Source of the DNA: Ralstonia sp. NFACC01
GTDB lineage: Bacteria > Pseudomonadota > Gammaproteobacteria > Burkholderiales > Burkholderiaceae
DNA length: 64,000 bases
NCBI RefSeq assembly: GCF_900115545.1
Contig: NZ_FOWV01000005.1
Coordinates: 434,001-498,000 of the forward strand
Direction: 5' to 3'
Part shown: positions 8,475-16,706 of the stretch, piece by piece
Position numbering within the stretch: position 1 is the stretch's first letter
Layout of the letters: the number at the start of each line of letters is the position of its first letter
Program-made: the position numbers and the translations under genes
Notes under the pieces: model-generated
Databases searched by the model: none
What the model was told of the DNA's origin: nothing
What the model saw: the letters and a program-made list of their open reading frames with translations, nothing else

Positions 8475-9416
8475 TCAAAGCTCGTACGCTTCGTGATCGC
8501 CGGACATGAGTTGTTCGACCAGCTTGCGCGTGAGCGTCGGCGCAAACAGTTCGATGAAGGTGTAGACGAAGCCGCGCAAATACGCGCCTTGTTTGACGCC
8601 GAGGTGCGTGACGTTGGTGCCGAAGAGGTGTCCGGCGGGAATCGCCCGCAGGTTGCGGTCGCGCTCGGCGTCAAAGGCGACGCCCGCCACGATGCCCACG
8701 CCCAGCCCAACTTCTACGTAGGTCTTGATGACGTCTGCGTCGATGGCTTCGAGCACGATGTCGGGCTTGATCTGACGCAGCTCGAAGGCGTGGTCGATCT
8801 TGGGCCGGCCAGCAAAGTGTTGGTCGTACGTGATGAGCGGGTAACCCTTCAGGTCTTCCAGCGTCAGGTGCTGGCGCGCCAGCAGCGGGTGATCAGGCGG
8901 CGTCACCACCACATGCTGCCACTGGTAGCCCGGGATCGAGATCAGATCCTTCACGTGCGACATGCCTTCGGTCGCGATGGCGATGTCCGCTTGGTCGTGC
9001 AGCACCATCTCGGCAATCTGCGCGGGCGTGCCCTGCTGAATGGAAAGGCGCACCTTGGGGTATTTGCGCGTGAACTCCGCAATCGCCTTGGGCAGCGCGT
9101 AGCGCGCCTGCGTATGCGTGGTGGCGATGGTGAAGTTGCCCTGATCCTGCGCGGCGTAGTCTTTGCCGACCCGCTTGAGGGTTTCGACCTCTTCCAGCAC
9201 GCGCTCGACCGACGCCAGGATGCGCCGACCCGGCTCCGTGAGACCCCGGATGCGCTTGCCGTGCCGGGTGAAGATATCGACACCCAGCTCCTCTTCCAGC
9301 TCGATGATGGCTTTTGAAACGCCTGGTTGTGATGTATAGAGCGCTTTCGCGGCCTCTGTCAGGTTGAATTTCTGCCGCACGGCTTCGCGCACGAAGCGGA
9401 ATTGGTGAAGGTTCAT
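8475..9416 (-). CDS. cysB: LysR-family master regulator of sulfur assimilation CysB
   Basis: A 313-residue LysR regulator. The N-terminal helix-turn-helix is in MNLHQFRFVREAVRQKFNLT followed by TSQPGVSKAIIELEEELG. The effector domain has the CysB-specific segments TTHTQARYALPKAI and VGLGVGIVAGVAF, the latter near the N-acetylserine/sulfate site of known CysB proteins. It is divergent from the sulfate cluster that starts at 9572, the classical arrangement for an activator of cys genes. Known CysB tetramers activate with O-acetylserine or N-acetylserine and respond to sulfide or thiosulfate. Confidence 0.95.
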   Translation of the reverse strand: MNLHQFRFVREAVRQKFNLTEAAKALYTSQPGVSKAIIELEEELGVDIFTRHGKRIRGLTEPGRRILASVERVLEEVETLKRVGKDYAAQDQGNFTIATTHTQARYALPKAIAEFTRKYPKVRLSIQQGTPAQIAEMVLHDQADIAIATEGMSHVKDLISIPGYQWQHVVVTPPDHPLLARQHLTLEDLKGYPLITYDQHFAGRPKIDHAFELRQIKPDIVLEAIDADVIKTYVEVGLGVGIVAGVAFDAERDRNLRAIPAGHLFGTNVTHLGVKQGAYLRGFVYTFIELFAPTLTRKLVEQLMSGDHEAYEL

Positions 9417-9460
9417 GGCTGCGCGGTCGATAAAGAAGAACGAGTGCGAACTGAACGCTA

Positions 9461-9489
9461 CTTATAACCGACGCCATATAAACAAACAA
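9461..9489 (-). promoter_or_regulatory. cysB: Candidate sigma-70 promoter for cysB
   Basis: Minus-strand hexamers TTGTTT (-35, 9489–9484) and TATAAG (-10, 9466–9461) are separated by 17 bases, in an AT-rich spacer. They give a predicted start about 40 bases before the cysB ATG. The same 155-base spacer must carry the rightward promoter and CysB site for the permease gene, but I could not define those confidently. Confidence 0.5.
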
Positions 9490-9571
9490 TTTTTTATTGG
9501 TTTGGGATATGAGGCCAGTTCATTACGATGCTCGAACTTCGTGATAACACGCCCTCATTGTCTCCCGCGCC

Positions 9572-10345
9572 ATGACGCTCGCCTATACGGTTTCCGGTTT
9601 GTTGGTCGGCCTGTTGGTCGGCCTGACGGGCGTTGGCGGCGGCTCGCTGATGACTCCGTTGTTGACGCTGATGTTCGGTTTTTCCCCAGCGACTGCTGTG
9701 GGTACGGACTTGGCATTTGCGTCGCTCACCAAGGGCGTTGGGACGATCGCGCATCGCAGCCACGGTCATATTCGCTGGGACATCGTCAAGCGCCTCTGCC
9801 TGGGCAGCCTGCCTGCGGCACTGGTGACCGTGATCGTGCTGAAGAACGCCGGCAACCTCGACGCTGAATGGATGCACCTGATTCGCCTGACGATTGGCGT
9901 GTCCGTGATCCTGACCGTGATTTCGCTGTTGTTCCGCCAGCGCGTGCTGGGCTGGCTGGCTCGCAACCCGCGCTATCGCCTGCAGGGCGCCGGGCTGGCA
10001 GTGGCCACCATTGTGGTTGGCGCGGTGCTGGGCGTGCTGGTAACGGTGTCGTCCATTGGCGCAGGTGCGGTGGGCGCGACGCTCATCCTGATCCTGTATC
10101 CCGAGTTGAAGAGCGCCGAAGTGGCCGGCACCGACATTGCCTATGCCGTGCCGCTGACCGCCGTGGCGGGTCTGGGCCATATGTATCTGGGCACGATCGA
10201 CTGGAACCTGCTCGTGTCGCTGCTGGTGGGCTCCATCCCGGGTATCTGGCTTGGCGCGCGCCTGTCCAAGAATCTGCCGGAACGTCTGGTGCGCGGCGCG
10301 CTTGCTGCCACGCTGACGATCACGGCCATCAAGCTGGTGTCGTGA
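9572..10345 (+). CDS. TauE/SafE-family membrane permease (sulfite/organosulfonate export type)
   Basis: A 257-residue inner-membrane protein with about eight hydrophobic segments. The family signature GLTGVGGGSLMTPLL is at about residues 17–32, and the repeated half-motif VSSIGAGAVGATLI begins near residue 153. Family members move sulfite, sulfoacetate or related anions. Being first gene after cysB and directly before cysI, it probably handles sulfite or another sulfur anion, but transport direction and substrate are inferred. No strong ribosome site is visible; the ATG at 9572 begins the first transmembrane helix directly. Confidence 0.88.
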   Translation: MTLAYTVSGLLVGLLVGLTGVGGGSLMTPLLTLMFGFSPATAVGTDLAFASLTKGVGTIAHRSHGHIRWDIVKRLCLGSLPAALVTVIVLKNAGNLDAEWMHLIRLTIGVSVILTVISLLFRQRVLGWLARNPRYRLQGAGLAVATIVVGAVLGVLVTVSSIGAGAVGATLILILYPELKSAEVAGTDIAYAVPLTAVAGLGHMYLGTIDWNLLVSLLVGSIPGIWLGARLSKNLPERLVRGALAATLTITAIKLVS

Positions 10346-10378
10346 TGCGTGATCTCATGCCGGCCCTGCTTGATTGTG

Positions 10379-10404
10379 GCTGCTGTCGCTGAGCCGGCAG
10401 CAGC
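10379..10404 (+). repeat. Hairpin between the permease gene and cysI
   Basis: Arms GCTGCTG and CAGCAGC are separated by 12 bases in the 125-base gap between the permease and cysI. There is no following T-run, so it is not a typical terminator. It could affect mRNA stability or partial termination. No second promoter was clear in the gap. Confidence 0.35.
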
Positions 10405-10470
10405 ACCATAACGAAACGCTTTCCCCCAATTGAATCGCACGCCGGCCCAGCCGGATTGGACTGAACAGTC

Positions 10471-12132
10471 ATGTACCAATACGACGCTTACGATCACCGC
10501 CTCGTCGCCGACCGCGTCGCGCAATTCCGCGACCAGGTACGCCGCCGCATTTCGGGCGAACTGACGGAAGAAGAGTTTCTGCCGCTGCGTCTGCAGAATG
10601 GTCTGTACTACCAGCGTCACGCTTACATGCTGCGCGTGGCGATTCCGTATGGCCACCTGCGCGCCAAGCAACTGCGCATGCTCAGCCACATCGCCGCCGA
10701 GCACGATCGCGGCTACGGCCACTTCAGCACGCGCCAGAACATCCAGTACAACTGGATCGAGCTGGAACAGGTGCCCGACATCCTGGCCAAGCTGGCCTCG
10801 GTGGAAATGCACGCCATCCAGACCTCGGGCAACTGCATCCGCAACATCACGACCGACCAGTTTGCCGGCGTGGCGCCCGACGAGGTGATCGATGCGCGCC
10901 CGCTGGCGGAAATCCTGCGCCAATGGTCGACGTTCATCCCCGAATTCGCGTTCCTGCCGCGCAAGTTCAAGATTGCCGTGTCGGCCTCGCGCGAAGACCG
11001 CGCCGTAACGCAACTGCACGACATCGGCGTCTACGCCTATGAGAAGGACGGCCAGACGCTGCTTCGCATCCTGGCTGGCGGCGGGATGGGGCGCACGCCG
11101 ATTCTGGGCGCGATCATCAAGGAAGACCTGCCGTGGCAGCACATGCTGTCGTACATCGAGGCCGCCGTGCGTGTGTACAACCGCTACGGCCGTCGCGACA
11201 ACAAGTACAAGGCGCGCATCAAGATTCTCGTGAAGGCCATCGGCGCGGAAGAATTCGCCCGCCAGGTGGAAGAAGAGTGGCAGCACATCAAGGACGGTCC
11301 GTCGACCATCACGCAGGCCGAATTCGACCGCGTGGCGCAGTTCTTCGCGCCGCCTGCGTATGAAAAGCTGGCCGACACCGATGCCACCTATGAAAAGGCG
11401 CTGCTGGAGAACAAGGCGTTCGCCCGCTGGGTGAGCCGCAATGTGCATCCGCACCGTGTGCCGGGCTACGCCGCAGTCACGCTGTCGCTCAAGCCGGGCG
11501 TGGCGCTGCCTCCGGGCGACGCGACGGCCGAGCAGATGGCGCTGGTGGCGGATTGGTCCGAGCGCTTTGGCTTTGGCGAGCTGCGTGTCGCGCACGAGCA
11601 GAACCTGATCCTGCCGGACGTGAAGAAACACGATCTGTTCGCGCTGTGGCAACTGGCCAAAGAGCACGGCATGGCCACCGCCAACATCGGCCTGCTGACC
11701 GACATCATTGCGTGCCCGGGCGGCGATTTCTGCTCGCTGGCGAACGCCAAGTCGATCCCCATCGCGCAGGCAATTCAAGCGCGTTTCGACAACCTCGACT
11801 TCGTTCACGACCTGGGCGAGCTGTCGCTCAACATCTCGGGTTGCATCAACTCGTGCGGGCATCACCACGTCGGCAACATCGGCATCCTGGGTGTCGATAA
11901 ACACGACGAAGAGTGGTACCAGGTGTCGCTGGGCGGCGCGCAGGGCAACGATTCGGCGATCGGCAAGATCATCGGGCCGTCGTTCAAGGCTGAAGAAATG
12001 CCCGACGTGATCGAGCGCATCATCGACACCTTCGTCGCCAACCGCACGGAAGACGAACTGTTCATCGACACCTATCACCGCATCGGCATGGCTCCGTTCA
12101 AGGAACGCGTCTACGCCCGTGAAGAAGCCTGA
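10471..12132 (+). CDS. cysI: Sulfite reductase hemoprotein subunit (ferredoxin-type nitrite/sulfite reductase family)
   Basis: A 553-residue enzyme reducing sulfite to sulfide with six electrons, using a siroheme coupled to a [4Fe-4S] cluster. The cluster/siroheme cysteines are Cys415 and Cys421 (ACPGGDFCSLA) and Cys458 and Cys462 (SGCINSCGHHH). The N-terminal ferredoxin-like half contains HFSTRQNIQYNW. No cysJ flavoprotein is in the window, so electrons probably come from ferredoxin or another carrier. It begins the run cysI–DUF934–cysH–cysD–cysN–cobA, all on one strand with short gaps. Confidence 0.95.
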   Translation: MYQYDAYDHRLVADRVAQFRDQVRRRISGELTEEEFLPLRLQNGLYYQRHAYMLRVAIPYGHLRAKQLRMLSHIAAEHDRGYGHFSTRQNIQYNWIELEQVPDILAKLASVEMHAIQTSGNCIRNITTDQFAGVAPDEVIDARPLAEILRQWSTFIPEFAFLPRKFKIAVSASREDRAVTQLHDIGVYAYEKDGQTLLRILAGGGMGRTPILGAIIKEDLPWQHMLSYIEAAVRVYNRYGRRDNKYKARIKILVKAIGAEEFARQVEEEWQHIKDGPSTITQAEFDRVAQFFAPPAYEKLADTDATYEKALLENKAFARWVSRNVHPHRVPGYAAVTLSLKPGVALPPGDATAEQMALVADWSERFGFGELRVAHEQNLILPDVKKHDLFALWQLAKEHGMATANIGLLTDIIACPGGDFCSLANAKSIPIAQAIQARFDNLDFVHDLGELSLNISGCINSCGHHHVGNIGILGVDKHDEEWYQVSLGGAQGNDSAIGKIIGPSFKAEEMPDVIERIIDTFVANRTEDELFIDTYHRIGMAPFKERVYAREEA

Positions 12133-12150
12133 CCGCCGAGGGAAATGAAC

Positions 12151-12699
12151 ATGAGCAAGATCATCAAGCTGCAAAACGGTGCCCCGCAAATCGTGGCTGA
12201 CGAATGGACCGTGCTGCGCACGCCGGAAGGCGGCGAACTGACGCAAGCCGATGTGGATGCCGCCGCGCACGCCATCGTGCCGCTGGCCTATTGGCAAGCC
12301 AACCGCGACACGCTGCTAGGCCGCGCCCGCGCTGGCACGCTGGCCGTCTGGCTCGCTCCCGACGACGAGCCGTTTGTGCTGGAGACTGACCTGCCGAACC
12401 TGTCGCTGGTGGCGGTGGATTTCCCGGTATTCCGCGATGGCCGTGGCTACAGCACCGCGTTCCTGCTGCGCCAACGCCTGGGCTTTACGCGTGAGTTGCG
12501 CGCCATCGGCGACGTGCTGCGCGATCAGCTCGACTTCATGCGCCGCTGCGGTTTCGATGCCTACGCCGTGCGCGCGGACAAGAACATCGACGACGCGTTG
12601 AATGGCTTTGGCGAGATCAGCGTGCGCTACCAGGGCGCCATCGACGAGCCGCGTCCGCTGTTCCGCCGCGAGCGCACAACCGAGGCGAATGCAGCATGA
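12151..12699 (+). CDS. DUF934 family protein, CysI-associated
   Basis: A 182-residue cytoplasmic protein of the DUF934 family, which in proteobacteria is habitually placed directly after a cysI-type reductase. The core is VALSDFPVFRDGRGYS-like (here VAVDFPVFRDGRGYSTA), followed by LRQRLGFTRELRAIGDVLRD. Conservation of this Asp/Arg-rich motif suggests an enzymatic or assembly role, but the function is not established. The ATG at 12151 has GAGGGA 8 bases upstream; the ATG at 12145 would be too close. Its TGA overlaps the cysH ATG, so the two are translationally coupled. Confidence 0.85.
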   Translation: MSKIIKLQNGAPQIVADEWTVLRTPEGGELTQADVDAAAHAIVPLAYWQANRDTLLGRARAGTLAVWLAPDDEPFVLETDLPNLSLVAVDFPVFRDGRGYSTAFLLRQRLGFTRELRAIGDVLRDQLDFMRRCGFDAYAVRADKNIDDALNGFGEISVRYQGAIDEPRPLFRRERTTEANAA

Positions 12700-13523
12700 G
12701 CGACACCCAAGACATCGCCGTGTCCGAAGTGCCGGTGTCCGCAATCGGGCGCCCGGTGCTGTGGACGCGCCCCGTCTACACCGGCACGGCTGAAGCCCTG
12801 GCTGCGAAGGAAGGCGCGCTGTTCGAGCGCCTGGCCGAGATTGCCGCCAAGCACGGCGTGGCAAAGTTCGCCACCAGCCTGGCCGCCGAAGACATGGTCG
12901 TGACCGATGCGATCCTGCGCAGCCCCGAGGCCGTGCGGGCGCACCTGCCGATCTTCACGCTGCAGACCGGCCGCCTGCACGCCGAAACGCTGGCGATGCT
13001 TGATCGCATTCGCGCGCACTACGGTTATGCGATCGAGCAGTACGCACCGGATGCCCGCGCAGTGGAAGCCTACGTGCGTGACCACGGCCTCAACGCGTTT
13101 TACGACAGCATCGAACTGCGCAAGGCCTGCTGCAACATCCGCAAGGTGGTGCCGCTGAATCGCGCGCTCAAAGACGCCGACGCGTGGCTTACGGGCCAGC
13201 GCCGCGAGCAGGCCGTCACCCGTGCCGACCTGCCGTTTGCCGAAGACGACGACGCCCGCGGCATCGCCAAGTACAACCCGCTGTTCGACTGGTCCGAGGC
13301 GGAAGTCTGGGCGTACCTTGAGCAGCACAACGTGCCCACCAACGCGCTGCACGACAAAGGCTATCCCAGCATCGGCTGCGAGCCTTGCACGCGCGCGGTG
13401 CGTGCCGGTGAAGACGTACGCGCCGGCCGCTGGTGGTGGGAATCCCGCGACAGCAAGGAATGCGGTCTGCATGCGGCAAATGCGGTGACAAATTCGGCGA
13501 CGAATCTGTCGCAAAAGAATTGA
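12696..13523 (+). CDS. cysH: Adenylyl-sulfate reductase, [4Fe-4S] APS-reductase type
   Basis: A 275-residue thioredoxin-dependent reductase producing sulfite from adenylyl sulfate. The Cys145–Cys146 pair (KACCNIRK) and Cys228–Cys231 (CEPC) form the four-Cys cluster motif that separates APS reductases from PAPS reductases of the E. coli kind. The catalytic Cys is in the C-terminal KECGLH. The absence of cysC (APS kinase) from the cluster and from CysN agrees with direct APS reduction. It starts in ATGA overlap with the DUF934 stop. Confidence 0.95.
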   Translation: MSDTQDIAVSEVPVSAIGRPVLWTRPVYTGTAEALAAKEGALFERLAEIAAKHGVAKFATSLAAEDMVVTDAILRSPEAVRAHLPIFTLQTGRLHAETLAMLDRIRAHYGYAIEQYAPDARAVEAYVRDHGLNAFYDSIELRKACCNIRKVVPLNRALKDADAWLTGQRREQAVTRADLPFAEDDDARGIAKYNPLFDWSEAEVWAYLEQHNVPTNALHDKGYPSIGCEPCTRAVRAGEDVRAGRWWWESRDSKECGLHAANAVTNSATNLSQKN

Positions 13524-13543
13524 GCGAGAGCTAAGGAAGAATC

Positions 13544-14494
13544 ATGGGAGTGATGAGCGAGATCCCCGGCACGGCCCTGACGCCTGTGCAGAACGAACAC
13601 CTCGACTGGCTGGAAGCCGAGTCTATCTACATCATCCGTGAGGTGGTGGCCGAATGCCGTAACCCGGCGCTGCTGTTCTCGGGCGGCAAGGATTCGATCG
13701 TCATGCTGCATCTGGCGCTCAAGGCATTCCGCCTGGGCAATCGCAAGATCGATCTGCCGTTCCCGCTGGTGCACATCGACACGGGTCACAACTACCCGGA
13801 AGTGATCACCTTCCGCGACGAGCAGGTTGCCAAGCTGGGTGCGCGTCTGGTGGTCGGGCATGTGGAAGATTCCATCAAGCGCGGCACGGTGCGCCTGCGC
13901 AAGGAAACCGACTCGCGCAACGCCGCCCAGGCCGTCACGCTGCTGGAAACGATCGAATCGCACGGCTTCGACGCCCTGATGGGCGGCGCCCGTCGGGATG
14001 AAGAAAAGGCCCGCGCGAAGGAACGCATCTTCTCGTTCCGCGACGAGTTCGGCCAGTGGGATCCGAAGGCCCAGCGCCCGGAACTCTGGAGCCTGTACAA
14101 CGCCCGTATGGCGCAGGGCGAGCAGATGCGCGTGTTCCCGATCTCCAACTGGACGGAACTCGACGTGTGGCAGTACATCGCCCGCGAGAACCTGGCCCTG
14201 CCGCCGATCTACTACGCGCATCAACGTGAAGTTGTGCGCAAGAACGGCCTGCTGGTGCCCGTCACGCCGATCACGCCCAAGGCAGACGGCGACGTGAGCG
14301 AAGTCCTGTCGGTGCGCTTCCGCACCGTGGGCGACATCAGCTGCACATGCCCGGTGGCGAGCACCGCCGCCACGCCGACCGAGATCATCGCCGAGACGGC
14401 CATTACCGAAATTACCGAACGCGGCGCCACGCGCATGGACGACCAGACGAGCGAAGCCTCGATGGAAAAGCGCAAGAAGGAAGGGTATTTCTGA
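13544..14494 (+). CDS. cysD: Sulfate adenylyltransferase subunit 2
   Basis: A 316-residue catalytic subunit of ATP sulfurylase, which makes adenylyl sulfate from ATP and sulfate with CysN. The PP-loop SGGKDSIVMLHLA is at about residues 46–58, and the family segments HIDTGHNYPEV and GGARRDEEKARAKER are intact. The C-terminus carries the conserved EKRKKEGYF tail. The ATG at 13544 follows an AAGGAAGA ribosome site. It lies 2 bases before cysN. Confidence 0.97.
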   Translation: MGVMSEIPGTALTPVQNEHLDWLEAESIYIIREVVAECRNPALLFSGGKDSIVMLHLALKAFRLGNRKIDLPFPLVHIDTGHNYPEVITFRDEQVAKLGARLVVGHVEDSIKRGTVRLRKETDSRNAAQAVTLLETIESHGFDALMGGARRDEEKARAKERIFSFRDEFGQWDPKAQRPELWSLYNARMAQGEQMRVFPISNWTELDVWQYIARENLALPPIYYAHQREVVRKNGLLVPVTPITPKADGDVSEVLSVRFRTVGDISCTCPVASTAATPTEIIAETAITEITERGATRMDDQTSEASMEKRKKEGYF

Positions 14495-14496
14495 TC

Positions 14497-15828
14497 ATGA
14501 CGACGAATTCGACGCACCCAGCGACGCATCCTGCATCGCACCAAGGCCTGCTGCGCTTCATCACCGCCGGTTCCGTTGACGACGGCAAGAGCACGCTGAT
14601 CGGCCGTCTGCTGTACGACAGCAAGGCCGTGCTGACCGACCAGTTGCAAGCGCTGGCCAACGCCAAGAACAAACGCACTGCCGGCGAGCAGATTGACTTC
14701 TCGCTGCTGACCGACGGCCTGGAAGCCGAGCGCGAGCAGGGCATCACGATCGATGTGGCGTACCGCTATTTTTCGACCGCGCACCGCAAGTTCATCATTG
14801 CGGATACGCCGGGCCACGAGCAGTACACGCGCAACATGGTGACCGGCGCCTCGACCGCGCACGCCGCCATCATCCTGATCGATGCCACGCGTGTGACGAC
14901 CGTCGACGGCAAGACGGAGCTGCTGGCCCAGACCAAGCGCCATTCGGCCATCGTGAAGCTGCTGGAACTGCAGCACGTGATCGTGGCCATCAACAAGATG
15001 GACCTGGTCGACTACAGCGAAGCGCGCTTCAACGAAATCCGTACCGCCTACGATGCACTGGCCGCACAACTCGGCTTGCGCGACGTGCGCTACGTGCCGG
15101 TGTCTGCGCTGCGCGGCGACAACATCGTTCACGCGTCCGAAGCCATGCCGTGGTACCAAGGCGAGCCGCTGCTGGCGTTGCTGGAAGACTTGAAGGTGGA
15201 AGAGACCGCCCCTGCGGGCGACGATGCGCTGCGCTTCCCCGTGCAGCTCGTGGCGCGCCAGGATGGCTCGCAGGCCGATGATTTCCGCGGCTACATGGGC
15301 CGTGTGGAAGCCGGCACGGTGCGCGTCGGCCAAGCCGTGCGCGTGTTGCCAGCTAACCGCGAAACCACGGTGGCCGAAGTGCTGACGCCCAATGGCGCCG
15401 CTGATTCTGCCGGCCCCGGCGAGACCATCACCGTGCGCCTGGCCGACGACGTGGATATTTCGCGCGGCGACACGATCGTCGCAGCCCCGACGACTGCCGC
15501 CAACGCCGCCAAGAAGCTGCATGCCGACCTGTGCTGGTTCGACGAACACGAACTGAACCCGGCCCGGAAATACGTGCTCAAGCACACCACGGCTACCGTG
15601 TTCGCACGCGTGTCGGATGTGGAGCGCGTGCTGGACGTGCATACGCTCTCACACGAAACCGGCCGTAAGCAGATCGCGCTCAACGATATCGGTACGGTCA
15701 ATATCAGCCTGCAGAAGCCCATCGTCTGCGATGCGTATGGCGATAACCCGGCCACCGGCGCGTTCATCCTGGTGGACGAAGCCACGCACCATACGGTGGC
15801 GGCTGGCATGATCCGTGCGTTTTCCTAG
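14497..15828 (+). CDS. cysN: Sulfate adenylyltransferase subunit 1 (GTPase)
   Basis: A 443-residue EF-Tu-like GTPase that drives APS synthesis by CysD. Nucleotide motifs are intact: P-loop GSVDDGKST near residues 25–33, DTPGHEQY and NKMD. It ends after the beta-barrel domains without a C-terminal APS-kinase fusion, unlike CysNC proteins. The true start is the ATG just after the cysD stop, not the longer open frame from 14347, whose first 50 codons run through cysD in another frame. Confidence 0.97.
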   Translation: MTTNSTHPATHPASHQGLLRFITAGSVDDGKSTLIGRLLYDSKAVLTDQLQALANAKNKRTAGEQIDFSLLTDGLEAEREQGITIDVAYRYFSTAHRKFIIADTPGHEQYTRNMVTGASTAHAAIILIDATRVTTVDGKTELLAQTKRHSAIVKLLELQHVIVAINKMDLVDYSEARFNEIRTAYDALAAQLGLRDVRYVPVSALRGDNIVHASEAMPWYQGEPLLALLEDLKVEETAPAGDDALRFPVQLVARQDGSQADDFRGYMGRVEAGTVRVGQAVRVLPANRETTVAEVLTPNGAADSAGPGETITVRLADDVDISRGDTIVAAPTTAANAAKKLHADLCWFDEHELNPARKYVLKHTTATVFARVSDVERVLDVHTLSHETGRKQIALNDIGTVNISLQKPIVCDAYGDNPATGAFILVDEATHHTVAAGMIRAFS

Positions 15829-15836
15829 CGTGAATA

Positions 15837-15856
15837 GGGCGCGGTAAGTTGCGCCC
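15837..15856 (+). repeat. Hairpin between cysN and cobA
   Basis: Stem GGGCGC / GCGCCC with an 8-base loop in the 56-base gap. It lacks a T-run and sits about 30 bases before the cobA start, so it is more likely an mRNA-processing or partial attenuation element than a terminator. Confidence 0.35.
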
Positions 15857-15884
15857 ACAAGGAAAAAGCAAAGGAACCTAGGCA

Positions 15885-16691
15885 ATGGAAGCGAAGACCC
15901 CCAAAACACTCGGCCACGTGAGCCTGATTGGTGCGGGCCCCGGCGCCGCTGACCTCATCACGGTGCGCGGTGCACGATTGTTGGGCGAAGCCGAGGTCGT
16001 GCTGCATGACGCATTGGTCTCGCCGGAGGTCTTCCAGTACTGCCCGCAAGCTGTGCTGATTGCAGTCGGCAAGCGCTGCGGCAAGCGCTCAACCGCGCAG
16101 CGCTTCATCAATCGCCAGCTCGTCGATCTGGCCACCAAGTATCAGCGCGTGGTGCGCCTGAAGGGCGGCGATCCGATGCTGTTCGGCCGTGCCGACGAGG
16201 AACTGCAGGCGCTCGAGCAAGCTGGCATCGACTACGAAATCGTTCCGGGCATTACGGCGGCGCTGGCAGCCGCTTCCGCGATCCGTCAGCCGTTGACCAA
16301 GCGCGGTGTCGCCCGCAGCGTCGCGTTTGTTACGCAAGCCAAGGCTGCCGATCCGGACACGCCGCAACCCGAAGGCGTCTTGCCGGAACCTGTTGCGCAG
16401 GCGGATTCGCTCGTCTACTACATGGGCCGCGATCAAGCTGCCTCCATCGCTGCGGACCTGATTGCCCGTGGCCGCGCGCCGTCGACACCCGCCTGGGTGG
16501 TCGAGGCTGCCACCACGCCCGAGCAGCGCTCAGCCTGCTTCACCCTGCAGCAGATGGCCGATGGCGCCGCCGCAGCGTGGATCAACCCAGAGCATCCGAG
16601 CCTGCTGATGATCGGTGATGCATTTGCCGTGCGTGCGTCGGCTGCGGCCTCGGAAATTCTGGCTGGCGAGCCGCATATCCTGGCCGCCTGA
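15885..16691 (+). CDS. cobA: Uroporphyrinogen-III C-methyltransferase (SUMT)
   Basis: A 268-residue SAM-dependent enzyme converting uroporphyrinogen III to precorrin-2, the branch point to siroheme and cobalamin. Motifs are VSLIGAGPGAADLITVRG at the N-terminus, VVRLKGGDPMLFGR and VPGITAALAAASA, all typical of CobA/CysG methylase. It lacks the CysG dehydrogenase/chelatase domain. Its place at the end of the cys run implies siroheme supply for CysI. The next needed steps, dehydrogenation and iron insertion, are not adjacent, but a small chelatase lies at 19195–19566. Confidence 0.95.
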   Translation: MEAKTPKTLGHVSLIGAGPGAADLITVRGARLLGEAEVVLHDALVSPEVFQYCPQAVLIAVGKRCGKRSTAQRFINRQLVDLATKYQRVVRLKGGDPMLFGRADEELQALEQAGIDYEIVPGITAALAAASAIRQPLTKRGVARSVAFVTQAKAADPDTPQPEGVLPEPVAQADSLVYYMGRDQAASIAADLIARGRAPSTPAWVVEAATTPEQRSACFTLQQMADGAAAAWINPEHPSLLMIGDAFAVRASAAASEILAGEPHILAA

Positions 16692-16706
16692 GGATTTCAG
16701 CCTGCG

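Noticed and set aside
10141-12297. A 718-codon minus-strand open frame opposite cysI
   Set aside because: It has no recognisable domain and is antisense to a complete sulfite reductase.
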